Below are positions 42,990 to 51,893 of a stretch of 64,000 nucleotides of DNA, piece after piece; position 1 is the stretch's first letter, and each line of letters opens with the position of its first letter. Made by a program: the position numbers and the translations under genes. The stretch lies in the NCBI RefSeq assembly GCF_022869805.1, contig NZ_CP094974.1:2418001-2482000 (forward strand), written 5' to 3'. The notes under the pieces were generated by a model. The model was not told the DNA's origin and ran no database searches. It worked only from the letters and a program-made list of their open reading frames with translations. The DNA is from Halosolutus halophilus. Lineage in GTDB: Archaea; Halobacteriota; Halobacteria; Halobacteriales; Natrialbaceae.

Positions 42990-43328
42990 TCATTGATTGA
43001 CACACCCGTGAGTAGTATAACACATTTGATGTTTTCTCGTGATGATTTATTCCAGAAACATAATCTTTGCACCATACGATTAAATACCGTCAATTAGTAT
43101 GTGTCCGCATCATATTATTGGTGACTGCCAACGAGGTCGACGTGGACCGATGAGACTGAATCGAACGCTTTCCGGCTGTTAAGTATGTTTACCCGACTAC
43201 AGGGAAGCATCGTCTCGAGGTTGGTAATACACATATACTCTCTGTTTCACGAAGTAATCGCGAAATTTGACGACACACTTACAACCGTTTCCCCGTTATG
43301 CCTTACCACGTCGCGGTCTACAAGTACG
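42990..43328. other. AT-rich divergent intergenic region, about 340 bases
   Basis: Unusually AT-rich for this genome (TGATTTATTCCAG, TAATCTTTGCACC, TTAAATACCG). It contains the promoter of the sugar phosphotransferase and probably that of the epimerase. A frame open from 43185 joins the epimerase but lacks coding bias and similarity, so it is treated as untranslated. No repeat or RNA gene was recognised. Confidence 0.5.
43015..43021 (-). promoter_or_regulatory. TATA box before the sugar phosphotransferase gene
   Basis: On the reverse strand the bases read GTTATAC, about 26 bases ahead of the ATG at 42989. The surrounding 42990-43328 is AT-rich, gene-free and lies between divergent genes, so it should also hold the promoter for 43329. 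Confidence 0.6.
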
Positions 43329-44261
43329 ATGATGGAAGAGCCACAGCTCACAGACGCGAGTGTCCTCATCACCGGTGGTGCGGGCTTTATCGGCAGTCGG
43401 TTGGCGCACGCACTCGTGGCCGACAACGAGGTCACGATCCTCGATGACTTTTCGAGCGGACGGCCCGATCGGGTCCCCGACGCAGCGGCCGTCGTCGAGA
43501 GCGATATCCGCGACCGAAAAGCCATTGCCGAAGCGGTTCGCAACGTAGACGTCGTCTTCCATCAGGCAGCACTCGTCAGCGTAGCCGAATCGGTCAGAGA
43601 CCCGCTGGTGAGTCACCGTCAAAACGCGACCGGGACGCTCAATCTCCTCGAAGCGGCACGCGAGCAAGATGCTCGCGTCGTGTTCGCCTCAAGTGCCGCA
43701 ATCTACGGACGTCCCACTCGGATTCCCATTGCCGAGGACGACCCGAAAACACCGACCTCCCCGTACGGACTCGAGAAACTCACGGCCGACCACTACGCTC
43801 GCCTCTACAACGAGCTATACGGTCTCGAGACGATTGCATTGCGCTACTTCAATGTCTACGGTTCGGGCCAGCAAACGAACGACTATAGCGGCGTGATCAG
43901 CGTTTTCGTCGAGCGTGCCCGCAACGACGACCCCCTGACTATTTTCGGTGACGGTGAGCAGACCCGAGATTTCGTTCACGTCGACGACGTCGTCCAGGCG
44001 AACCTCCGGGCCGCGACGACCAAACAGGTCGGAAGAGCGTACAACGTGGGAACGGGAACCCGAGTCACGATCACGGAACTCGCGGAGTCAATCGTCGACG
44101 TGACCGACTCCGACAGTGAACTCGTCTACGACGATCCACGCGAAGGTGACGTCCGCCACAGCGAGGCGGACATCACGAAGGCACAGACCGAACTCGGGTA
44201 CGAGCCGACGGTCATGCTCGAAGCGGGCCTCCGGTCCCTGGCCGAGAACACCGAACGCTAA
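43329..44261 (+). CDS. NAD-dependent epimerase, UDP-glucose 4-epimerase-like
   Basis: 310 residues from the ATG at 43329 (a second ATG follows directly). Extended SDR features are ASVLITGGAGFIGSRLAHAL (GxxGxxG), ILDDFSSGRPDRV (Asp selecting NAD), VDVVFHQAALVSV, SSAAIYGRPTRIPI and the catalytic SPYGLEKLTADHYAR (YxxxK). RYFNVYGSGQQTND, TIFGDGEQTRDFVHVDDVV and the ending LGYEPTVMLEAGLRSL are characteristic of GalE-type enzymes. It probably makes UDP-galactose, UDP-GalNAc or an analogue for the glycan. It converges with aglB. Exact substrate is not determined. Confidence 0.92.
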   Translation: MMEEPQLTDASVLITGGAGFIGSRLAHALVADNEVTILDDFSSGRPDRVPDAAAVVESDIRDRKAIAEAVRNVDVVFHQAALVSVAESVRDPLVSHRQNATGTLNLLEAAREQDARVVFASSAAIYGRPTRIPIAEDDPKTPTSPYGLEKLTADHYARLYNELYGLETIALRYFNVYGSGQQTNDYSGVISVFVERARNDDPLTIFGDGEQTRDFVHVDDVVQANLRAATTKQVGRAYNVGTGTRVTITELAESIVDVTDSDSELVYDDPREGDVRHSEADITKAQTELGYEPTVMLEAGLRSLAENTER

Positions 44262-44359
44262 TTCGACGAGTGATCACACCCCTCCAAGATAGGAGCATCC
44301 GAGAGAGCCTGTTTCTTCGTGGAGTCGCTCAAGTCGAGTTGCAGCAGCGACCAACCGCG

Positions 44360-46789
44360 TCAATCCAGTTCCAGCGTCGACCCGTCTTCAACGGCGTCTG
44401 TCGAGACGTCGACTTCCTGATCGCCGATCGTATATTCGCTGGGATACGGTACCGTCGCTTCCAGTGTTCCGTCCTCTCCCACAGTCACGTCCTGCTCGTA
44501 CGTGATCGTCTCGCCCGAGACTGTCACCTCGGTCCCGACCGTCACCGTCTCGCCCGGTTCGCCGGTCGCGGTGATCGTCGCTCCGGGGACCACGGCGAAC
44601 ACCGTCACTTCGTTGTCGATATAGATCGCCTGGTAGTGCTCGAGCGGTTCTCCGTCGTCGCCACCCGTCCCGAGATTATCGTGGAGTTTCGCCTGTGAGA
44701 TGTTTTCGGGGTACGGCTCATCTACATCGGTCATCACGACGTATCCGACCTGACTCCGTTCGAACTCCTCGTACCAGGCGTCCGGATTGTCGTCGACCTG
44801 GAACTCGTAGAAGTGGTTGAAGGCGTACGCGTATCGATCGGCTTCCCCATTGACGAAGTAGTTGTACATGCGGTTGTCCCCCCAGTCGCTCAACACGAAG
44901 TTGTCCGGATACTCTCGGTCGACGCCCGTCGCGTGTTCGTCGATGGCCATCGCTGCTTCGAACTCCGCATCGCTGTAGGTCGTTTGCCCGACTAACGACG
45001 GGAGGAAGAGCAGACTCATTCCGAAGATCAGCAGTCCGATCCAGACGAGCGCGACGAACGTCTTGACGTTCCTCGGGACGACGATACTGGGTTCGCGTTC
45101 CCCACCGTCTGTTGTGGCGGTCTGTGCGTGCGAACTTGCACGTTCGCTCGCGTCTGATCCTCTGAGCGGGACTGGAACTCTGGCTACATTCGCCCACGCC
45201 AACAGGTGCACGAAGCCAAGCCCCCCGAGTACAGCGAACGGGAGGGTCAACTGGCCCGCGAAGCGAGCCTGTATTGCTGCCAGCGCGAGCCAGAAGCCAC
45301 CGTAGACGGAGAGCAGCGTCCAACCGGGCGCATAGCGCCGAGCCGAGGTCCAGCCGGCCCATCCCAGGAACAGAAGCGCGATGTAAAACCAGACTCCGAA
45401 CTGCGACAGGGGCCCGAGGACGATTGCATGCTCTAACGAGAACAACGACGACGTCTCCACGGCACCTCCCCTAAAAAACAGGTCGCCGGCCCGTTCGGAA
45501 AGTCTGGCCCAGTCTTCTGGTCGCAGATATCGGAACGCAACGAGACCGACGCCGGTGAGGCCGCCCTCGAGACCGACGAGTCCCCAGGTGGGCCACTCGA
45601 AGCGACGCCACAGCTTTCCGAGTCCGACGACGGCGACGGCACCGACGACCACGAGTACCGGGATCGCTGCAGTGAACACTTCGTGCCACCCCCAGCCGAA
45701 GTGCAGGAACGCGGCGAGAGCCGCCCCCAGACTCAACCCGACGAGAACCGGCAGGTTCGCCGACGCTGGCGGGATGCCGGCCCGAACGTCGATCGCGATT
45801 TTCAGCCCGACGTACGCTGCAGCGGGAACGAGCAACAGAATCCCACCACCCCAGGCGTGGACCGAGAACGCGACCGCGATACCCAGTGCGACGGCAGCCA
45901 TCCACGTCCACGACTGTCGAAGGTGCTCGTGGATCGCCGCTTGCACCGTCGATGCACCGTTCCGTCGCCGATCGAGGTCGACGGCCAGCCAGGCGAGCGT
46001 CAGCATCGTCACGCCCAGCCAGAAGTACTGGTGCGGTCGATGCTCTAGAAAGCCGATGGTCGAGTATACGGCGTGCAGGGGGGTGATCGCCAGCAATACG
46101 ACAGACGTGACCCCTACGCGAACGTCGTCGCTGACGATAACGGCGAGCCAGTAGACGATGACGCCAAGCGCGAGCGTCGCGACGACGGGCAACCACGCGG
46201 CGACCATGTTCGCTGCCCACTGGTCCCCGCCGAGCAACGTAGCGAAAAGCCAGTTCGCGGCGTGAGTCAGCGGTCTCGTCCCGGCCGCCCCCTCGGGCAT
46301 GTCGGTTATCACGATTCCACCCTCCGCGAGGAGTTCCTCCAGCCAGTACCGGTAGTGGTACGGATCGTTCGACGGCGAGACGACGTGCTCGCCGCGCATT
46401 ACTGACGGATAAATCAGCGTTCGCGTCGCGAACAGCACGCCGAGCGCGGCCGCCAACGCCACCGCAGCGCGTCGATCGATGTCGATCAGGATCGAGCGGA
46501 CGGATCCCGGGCCCGACTCCTCCTCGACCGCGATCGGTTCGCCGGTGAGACCGGCCCGCACCCCCTCTCTACTCGAGATGCGATACTCGCCGTCGACCTT
46601 CGTGACGATGCCGCGAGAGACGAGTTCCCCGAACGTTCCGGAATCGAGCGGGAGGACGTCGAAGGTCCAGGTGTCGTGTTCGGCATCGACCTCGAGAAGC
46701 GTCTCGATCGCACGCTCCCCGTCGGCGTAGTTCTCACAGAACGAGTCGACCGCGTCTGCGACCGTAGCGGGATCGGTGTCGCCGACCAT
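44360..46789 (-). CDS. aglB: Dolichyl-phosphooligosaccharide-protein glycosyltransferase, divergent AglB/STT3
   Basis: 809 residues, somewhat shorter than many haloarchaeal AglB. Residues 1-95 are a soluble winged-helix-like front (SGTFGELVSRGIVTKVDGEY). About 11-13 membrane helices run from about 103 to 560. The first external loop keeps SPSNDPYHYRYWLEELL, the metal/acceptor Asp region. The second expected motif (DHH-like) reads STIGFLEHRPHQYFW. The C-terminal catalytic signature WWDYG is replaced by LSDWGDNRMYNYFVNGEADR. The end is a beta-domain (TITATGEPGETVTVGTE). It is predicted to transfer lipid-linked oligosaccharide to Asn in sequons on the outer face. It could be an AglB paralogue with altered specificity. 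It lies in the centre of the glycan locus. Confidence 0.87.
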   Translation of the reverse strand: MVGDTDPATVADAVDSFCENYADGERAIETLLEVDAEHDTWTFDVLPLDSGTFGELVSRGIVTKVDGEYRISSREGVRAGLTGEPIAVEEESGPGSVRSILIDIDRRAAVALAAALGVLFATRTLIYPSVMRGEHVVSPSNDPYHYRYWLEELLAEGGIVITDMPEGAAGTRPLTHAANWLFATLLGGDQWAANMVAAWLPVVATLALGVIVYWLAVIVSDDVRVGVTSVVLLAITPLHAVYSTIGFLEHRPHQYFWLGVTMLTLAWLAVDLDRRRNGASTVQAAIHEHLRQSWTWMAAVALGIAVAFSVHAWGGGILLLVPAAAYVGLKIAIDVRAGIPPASANLPVLVGLSLGAALAAFLHFGWGWHEVFTAAIPVLVVVGAVAVVGLGKLWRRFEWPTWGLVGLEGGLTGVGLVAFRYLRPEDWARLSERAGDLFFRGGAVETSSLFSLEHAIVLGPLSQFGVWFYIALLFLGWAGWTSARRYAPGWTLLSVYGGFWLALAAIQARFAGQLTLPFAVLGGLGFVHLLAWANVARVPVPLRGSDASERASSHAQTATTDGGEREPSIVVPRNVKTFVALVWIGLLIFGMSLLFLPSLVGQTTYSDAEFEAAMAIDEHATGVDREYPDNFVLSDWGDNRMYNYFVNGEADRYAYAFNHFYEFQVDDNPDAWYEEFERSQVGYVVMTDVDEPYPENISQAKLHDNLGTGGDDGEPLEHYQAIYIDNEVTVFAVVPGATITATGEPGETVTVGTEVTVSGETITYEQDVTVGEDGTLEATVPYPSEYTIGDQEVDVSTDAVEDGSTLELD

Positions 46790-47173
46790 TACCGGCTCCC
46801 CGTTTGGTTCCCGGTTCGGTTCGGATTCCGCCCCGGCCGACGATCGCGACGCGAGCGGATCCGATCGCTACTGCCGGCCGACCTCGGGACCGAGCACTCG
46901 ATCGAAGAACCGACGTGACGGCGGGTGGTGATCCGGTTCGATCCCCTCGACGGCGCTCGAGAACGCGGTTCGAGAGACGCGTTCGCCGTCCGATCGCCGT
47001 CAGCGATCGCTCTCCACGTTACCCGAAGCCGACCGGTCGGATTTCGTGATAGATCTCGAACCCTCATGAACCATCTTTCGGGAGGCGTTCCCGACGAACG
47101 ATTATTGTTTGCGCCCACCTACACGCTCGGGCCCCGAGTTCAGTTCGCCGTTACCACGGCAGGGCGGTCGGAC
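46790..47173. other. Gene-free stretch of about 380 bases
   Basis: Open frames on both strands are Arg-rich shadows without start support. The left end probably carries the promoter of aglB. No repeat or RNA gene was recognised. Confidence 0.45.
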
Positions 47174-48088
47174 TCAGTCGCGTCCGCCGTCGCGCCGTCG
47201 AACCCGCGCGCTGATAGCGGACGGGACGCCGCTCAGTTGCAGTTTACCCTTTTCGAACAGAAAGCGAGACACGTCCCGCGCCCGCCGGGGATCGGCCATT
47301 ACGGATTTGCGAAACTCCAACGCCGCGTTCAGGAACTCTCGCCGCCGGACGTGGGATTTGCCGAGAATGTACCGGTACTGTGCACGGTACGAAGCGGGCA
47401 ACTCGTGGTGGTACGTCTCGAGAAACGTGGTCAACCCCTCGATCTTTTCGGCGTCGTTTCCGGTGAGTTGTCCGTCGTGGCTGTGGTATCTGTACAGCGG
47501 TTCGTCGACACCGACCAGGTAGTACTCTCGGAGGAGTTTCACCCAGAACGCGACGTCGTCCATATACGCGATCCGTTCGTCGAAAGTCCCTACGTCCGCG
47601 AACACCGACGCACGCACCGTCAACCCACCCGTCCTCGCCTCGGTCTCGATCGACGGTCCGAAGTCGGCGGGCGAAGCCATCACCGGCGTCGCCCCGTGGG
47701 TCTCGATGACCTCGCCGTCTCGATAGCGTTCGAGCGCGACGAACGTCCCCGCACACTCGGCGGATTCCGCCCGAAGCGTTTCGATCGATCGCTCCAGAAA
47801 CGTCGGTTTGAGTTCGTCGTCGGAGTCGAGAAACGAGACGTACTTCCCCTCCGCGGCCCGTATACCGGTGTTTCGAGCGGCCGAGGGACCCCGGTTGGTT
47901 TCGTGTGAAACGTATCTGATCCTGTCGTCCGGATACTGATCGACGACGGCGGCGATGTTGTCGGTGGAGCCGTCGTCCACGACGACAATTTCGAACTCCT
48001 GAAACGTCTGCTCGCGGACGCTGTCGAGAGTTCGGGGAAGAACGTCGGCCCGGTTGTACGTCGGAACGACAACGCTTGCGGCTATCAT
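47174..48088 (-). CDS. Glycosyltransferase family 2
   Basis: 304 residues. MIAASVVVPTYNRADVLPRT opens the GT-A domain, with FEIVVVDDGSTDNIAAVVDQ (nucleotide site), GPSAARNTGIRAAEGKYVSF and the DSDDEL metal motif. A further element is GTFDERIAYMDDVAFWVKLL (acceptor side). The C-terminal third (about 220-304) is helical and basic, ending VPSAISARVRRRDGGRD. It is similar in layout to the two GT2 proteins at 53383 and 54324. The start is fixed by the conserved VVVPTYN. It probably adds a sugar to the dolichol-linked glycan; donor and linkage are unknown. Confidence 0.9.
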   Translation of the reverse strand: MIAASVVVPTYNRADVLPRTLDSVREQTFQEFEIVVVDDGSTDNIAAVVDQYPDDRIRYVSHETNRGPSAARNTGIRAAEGKYVSFLDSDDELKPTFLERSIETLRAESAECAGTFVALERYRDGEVIETHGATPVMASPADFGPSIETEARTGGLTVRASVFADVGTFDERIAYMDDVAFWVKLLREYYLVGVDEPLYRYHSHDGQLTGNDAEKIEGLTTFLETYHHELPASYRAQYRYILGKSHVRRREFLNAALEFRKSVMADPRRARDVSRFLFEKGKLQLSGVPSAISARVRRRDGGRD

Positions 48089-48260
48089 ACCGATTGTAGA
48101 CTGGACAGGTGCAAAAACGATGTGACTGGTTAGAACTCGGCACTAACGCTACCGAATGGACACTGTCGACGTCGCTCGTATCGTCACCGGAGCAACCATT
48201 ATTTCCCGTCGTGTTGACGTGATCAATATCTCGAGATGAAGACCGAACTACAGCGAGCTG

Positions 48261-48268
48261 TATAAATA
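48261..48268 (+). promoter_or_regulatory. Strong TATA box before the interrupted ParB-like gene
   Basis: TATAAATA is followed 16 bases later by the GTG at 48285, giving the normal 24-base TATA-to-start distance of a leaderless haloarchaeal gene. Its intactness suggests the gene downstream was recently active. Confidence 0.65.
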
Positions 48269-48284
48269 CCACACCGAAGGGGTC

Positions 48285-49010
48285 GTGGCGCCGCTCGTAG
48301 ACGGGTCGTGGTATGCTCGCTCGCGAAACCGAACCGCGCTGTCGGTCTCACAACCGGTTATCTACGAACTTGCAAGAAGGTACTATCGCCGGAAATGGCT
48401 GAACAGGGAGATTGGAACTTATCCTCGGCCGCCGGATCCGACGACGCTCATCCGGGTCGCACCCGACCGAATAACGTATCGAACGGCCCGTTCAGAACCG
48501 ACGACGTACAAGACGTGAGCGATCGGACGAGTCAGGGACGGCGACTGGGATCGAACCGATCGGCAGTTCGACGACAGCGAGATCTATCGTTCCGTGCGAC
48601 AACGATATCTCCACGACCGGCCGTGGGAGGAAACGCCCGTCGTAACGGAACGGATCCCGCCCTGGGATCTCGACTCTCCGGCCGAGATCCGGCGAAAAGC
48701 CGCAGGGATGGACCGGCTCTGGCGATCGTTACGCAACGATGGCTATCAAAGCCAGCGAGAGTTATGGAAGCGAAATCCAGACCGGTTTCGGGAGCAATTT
48801 TCCCAACGAAACAAATTTTTTCCCTACTTACTCGTCAACGAGATCACCGCCGATATCGGCCGTAATGGCGAGTTGCTCTTCGTCGATTCGTTTCATCGGC
48901 TCTCGATGGCGAAGCTTCTCGACCTGGAGTCGGTGCCCGTATACGTGCTCGTTCGTCACCGGAAGCGGATGACTAATCCCGACAGGGTCGACGGAGACAG
49001 CGCCGATTGA
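48285..49010 (+). pseudogene. ParB-fold glycan-locus protein interrupted by an in-frame TGA
   Basis: One reading frame of 242 codons carries protein similarity on both sides of a single TGA at 48516-48518 (codon 78). Before it are ELARRYYRRKWLNREIGTYP and PPDPTTLIRVAPDRITYRT. After it are AIGRVRDGDWDRTDRQFDDS, the diagnostic GDWD, and RNGELLFVDSFHRLSMAKLL with VPVYVLVRHRKRM, the ParB-like GxxHRLxxA motif in a diverged form. The related gene at 51231 has the same order with no stop. So this is probably a nonsense-mutated gene (TGA could derive from TGG or CGA). An intact TATA box precedes it. Translation restart at the GTG at 48594 would give a 138-residue C-terminal product. It converges with the FkbM gene across 8 bases. 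Confidence 0.78.
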
Positions 49011-49018
49011 GCGGCGAT

Positions 49019-49867
49019 TCAGGCGGATCGCTCCGCGCGAATAAAGTGGCCACTGTCCCACTCCCAGAGGCGGTCGATCTCGAAGCCGCGGTTTCGAAGC
49101 CATCCGTAGATTTCGTTCGCCGACGCGTTGGACCCGTAGTAACTATCCGACGTGACCACGTCGAGGTAGACCAGTCGACACTCCGAGATTGCCCGTTCCA
49201 TCCCCCGCAAAACGCCCATCTCCGCGCCCTCCACGTCGATTTTGAGCACGTCCGGAGCCGGAACGCCTTCCGCCACGAGGTCGTCACCCCTCGCCGTTTC
49301 GACCCGGATGCCGTCCGACGCATCGTCGGAGAGATAGCCGAACTCGCCGGCACCCGCCTTTTCGGTTATCTTGAGCGTTCGTTCGTCGCGTTCGGCCATC
49401 AGTGCCCGCTCGTGGACGTCCGCCGAGAGCCCGTTCAACCGGAGGTTCTCCTCGATCCGATCGACGTTGTTCGGGTTCGGCTCGACGCCGACGACGCGAC
49501 CAGTTGGCAGTTTCGCCGCCGCGAAACAGGTGTAGATACCCGCGTTCGCCCCGACGTCCCAGAAGACGTCGTCCGGTTCGAGGTGCGTCAAGATATCGCC
49601 GAGGACCGGAAACGACCGGTCAGTTTCGGGATAGCGCTGGAACAGCAGGTACTCGTCGACGTTCGCTATTTTGAACCGAATCGTGAGCCCGTGGACCGTG
49701 ATCCGCTCTTCGGAGGGAACGAACGGCGCAAGCGCCCGTCGATACGAGTACGAGAACACTTCTCTAATCCCCTGCTTCCGAAGCGGGTCCTTGATCGGCT
49801 CCGGCACGTAACCGATCCCATGTCTGAGATTCGAGCGCAGTCCGACGAGTAGCTTCGCAAATTCCAT
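49019..49867 (-). CDS. FkbM-family SAM-dependent methyltransferase (copy 1)
   Basis: 282 residues. The N-terminal 80 residues (SNLRHGIGYVPEPIKDPLRK, FVPSEERITVHGLTIRFKIA) precede the methyltransferase core. Motif I is DDVFWDVGANAGIYTCFAA (about 100-118), then VVGVEPNPNNVDRIEENLRL (acidic residue for SAM ribose) and the FkbM hallmark DVLKIDVEGAEMGVLRGME. The C-terminus has WLRNRGFEIDRLWEWDSGHF. FkbM enzymes O-methylate sugars or polyketides, so here methylation of a surface-glycan sugar is likely. It is a close paralogue of 52334-53218, with long identical stretches even at the DNA level, but in opposite orientation. Start MEFAKLL aligns with an internal Met of the copy. Confidence 0.92.
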   Translation of the reverse strand: MEFAKLLVGLRSNLRHGIGYVPEPIKDPLRKQGIREVFSYSYRRALAPFVPSEERITVHGLTIRFKIANVDEYLLFQRYPETDRSFPVLGDILTHLEPDDVFWDVGANAGIYTCFAAAKLPTGRVVGVEPNPNNVDRIEENLRLNGLSADVHERALMAERDERTLKITEKAGAGEFGYLSDDASDGIRVETARGDDLVAEGVPAPDVLKIDVEGAEMGVLRGMERAISECRLVYLDVVTSDSYYGSNASANEIYGWLRNRGFEIDRLWEWDSGHFIRAERSA

Positions 49868-50312
49868 ACCCCCACGTGGCCACGGGACTATTTATTTAAA
49901 TCCAGCATATCGATCGAAGAGCGGCTTCGGCGACGATCGGTGACCGGTAACGGACTCATACCCGAACGATCACGAGCGGCATCCGTCCAGTCACGAGACG
50001 ATACCGAACCGGTTCGCCGATGATCGTCACTGGACGATGAGCGCGATCGGGAGTTACCGAATTCTCGGAGAGAATAGTCAAGTAGCAGGATCCCGTCGGT
50101 GGGCACGGACTGCGCAGCGATGGCCCAACACGTTCGATACGGAGACGCTCGTCCGAACCAACCGGTGTCGCGATCCGCGAAGCCGTCGTCCCGATCGGCC
50201 TCCGCTTCCCGAACGACGATCGTGATCGAATCTCGAAATGCGACCGAATCGCGGATCACCTTTGACTTCCGCGTCGCGGCTGAATCCCATCACGCCGAAC
50301 CTAGCTATTCCT
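49868..50312. other. Gene-free stretch of about 445 bases
   Basis: Starts AT-rich (promoter of the FkbM copy 1, ATTTATTTAAATCC on the plus strand), then moderate GC with no frame showing coding bias. A frame open from 50238 merely extends the deacetylase upstream. Nothing else was recognised. Confidence 0.45.
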
Positions 50313-51077
50313 ATGGTTCCAAAGCAACGCATCTTGCGCCGGGTTAACGCCCGTTGGAAGTTCGTTCACCGCTTCGCAGACCGCCATCCCGTCGTCCTCC
50401 AGTATCACTCGGTGAACGGGACCGGCTGGGACGACATCCCGGATGCGTGGTTTCGAGCACACCTCGAGTGGTTGCAATCGGAGTACGAGATCGTCGATCT
50501 CCCCGACGTGATTTCATCGACGGCCGGTAAAGAAATCGCACTCACGTTCGACGACGGATTACAGAGTTTTCACCACACAGTCCTGCCGATCCTTCGAGAG
50601 TACGACGCGCCGGCAACGGTCTATCTCATCGGCGAGGCGGTTCTCGATCCCGACGGCGAGTACATGCCGGTCAAATCGGACTACATGACCCGGGATCAGC
50701 TGACCGAAATCGTCGACGACTCGCTCGTCACGGTCGGCAATCACACGCGGAGCCATCCGAAGCTCTCGGAGCTCGATCGAGAGGCGATCGAAGCCGAAAT
50801 CGTCGAGGGAAAGGAGATCATCGAGTCTGAACTCGGCGTCGGGGTCGATCGGTTCTGTTACCCGTTCAACGATTACGACGCGACGGCGGTCGACGTCGCC
50901 CGAAGACACCACGCCACGGCCGTTACTAGCGGCGGCGATCAACAGCTAATCACGGCCGAGACCGATCCGCACCGGATTCCGCGGACGAGAGGCGAAAAGA
51001 CGCCGGAAGTCGTTCGGTGGCTCGTACCCGATTTTTCAACTCAACTCGTCGGCGGATACCGTCGATTCTTCGGGTAG
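50313..51077 (+). CDS. Polysaccharide deacetylase (NodB domain)
   Basis: 254 residues from MVPKQRILRRVNARWK. The N-terminal strand has HPVVLQYHSVNGTGWDDIPD. NodB motif 1 is LTFDDGLQSFHHTV (catalytic Asp pair, residues 79-82). Motif 2 is VGNHTRSHPKLSEL (metal His144 and His148), with later motifs VDRFCYPFNDYDATA and AVTSGGDQQ. These metal-dependent enzymes remove N-acetyl groups from sugars such as GlcNAc, or act on carbohydrate esters. In this locus it would modify a HexNAc made from the GlmS/GlmU pathway. No signal peptide is seen, so it may act in the cytoplasm on the lipid-linked intermediate. Upstream in-frame codons show no similarity. Confidence 0.9.
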   Translation: MVPKQRILRRVNARWKFVHRFADRHPVVLQYHSVNGTGWDDIPDAWFRAHLEWLQSEYEIVDLPDVISSTAGKEIALTFDDGLQSFHHTVLPILREYDAPATVYLIGEAVLDPDGEYMPVKSDYMTRDQLTEIVDDSLVTVGNHTRSHPKLSELDREAIEAEIVEGKEIIESELGVGVDRFCYPFNDYDATAVDVARRHHATAVTSGGDQQLITAETDPHRIPRTRGEKTPEVVRWLVPDFSTQLVGGYRRFFG

Positions 51078-51230
51078 GAGGAGGTGCCCTGTAGAGACAT
51101 CTAAGTCCGACACACCGCTGGCCGCTCGGATACGCGTTCGAACTTTCACCGGCGTCTATCTGAGCGGAGAGCGATCCGCGTGATTATTCAGGAGATGTCG
51201 TACGTCCGGGTGGTCTACGTTGCAAATCGA

Positions 51231-51893
51231 TCAGCGGCTGAAACCCGCCGTCGAGACGTTGTATATCTCGTCGCGTATCTCTTGCCACCTCTCGTGGCGG
51301 ACCACGATCCGCACCGGGATTTCGTCGAGGTCAAGTACTTTTGCAATACTTAGCCGATGCCACCCGTTCCCACGGAATATCAGTTGACAGTCGCGTCCGA
51401 TATTGATACAAACGTCGTCCAGAAACGTATCTAAATCGTCAGACGGTGAACCCATCAGTTCTCGCTTAGGTACACCCTTTTTTTGGACGGAGTCGTACGA
51501 CCGATCGATTCTGTTGCAGTACTCCCGTACCTCGTCCACCGCCGTGCATCCTTTCACAGACCCCCGATCAGAAACGATTTCTTTATACTTGTTTAAGAGG
51601 TATTTCTCCTCCCACGGCACTCCCCTCTTGAAATGATGGCAAATCGCCATATGCGTGGGAGAGTCCGAAAATTCATGCGTTTTTTCGTCCCAGTCACCGC
51701 CGTAAACGGCTCCAGCGTCGGTGTATTTGCTAAAGACCGTTTTGTACGACCGTATCGCATCCGGATCGACGTATACGAGTCCGAAGGGATCGATTGGCGC
51801 GTCGTACCCAAAGTTCACTAGCTTCAGGATCTGTTTCTGCTTGAACCTATAATCATCAACGTCGTCGATCAGAGTCGGGAGGAGAGCCCGCAC
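51231..51893 (-). CDS. ParB-fold protein of a glycan locus (copy 2, intact)
   Basis: 220 residues from GTG 51893. Order: LKLVNFGYDAPIDPFGLVYV, the diagnostic GGDWDEKTHEFSDSP (GDWD 66-69), a helical middle (PWEEKYLLNKYKEIVSDRG), then CINIGRDCQLIFRGNGWHRL (170-180) with LSIAKVLDLDEIPVRIVVRH. GxxHRLxIAKxL resembles the ParB/Srx-fold nucleotide-binding motif found in ParB and free-serine kinases (SbnI/SerK). The role is unknown; kinase- or CTPase-like activity on a small metabolite or glycan part is a guess from fold. Lower GC and looser codon bias than neighbours suggest recent transfer. The same family recurs, broken, at 48285. Confidence 0.75.
   Translation of the reverse strand: MRALLPTLIDDVDDYRFKQKQILKLVNFGYDAPIDPFGLVYVDPDAIRSYKTVFSKYTDAGAVYGGDWDEKTHEFSDSPTHMAICHHFKRGVPWEEKYLLNKYKEIVSDRGSVKGCTAVDEVREYCNRIDRSYDSVQKKGVPKRELMGSPSDDLDTFLDDVCINIGRDCQLIFRGNGWHRLSIAKVLDLDEIPVRIVVRHERWQEIRDEIYNVSTAGFSR

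Noticed and set aside
43185-43328. N-terminal extension of the epimerase gene
   Set aside because: Open frame but AT-rich, without coding bias or similarity; epimerase similarity starts just after the ATG at 43329.
48516-48518. TGA read as an amino acid (selenocysteine or other recoding) in the ParB-like gene
   Set aside because: Haloarchaea are not known to use selenocysteine, no SECIS-like structure was recognised, and the intact paralogue at 51231 shows no special residue there; nonsense mutation is simpler.
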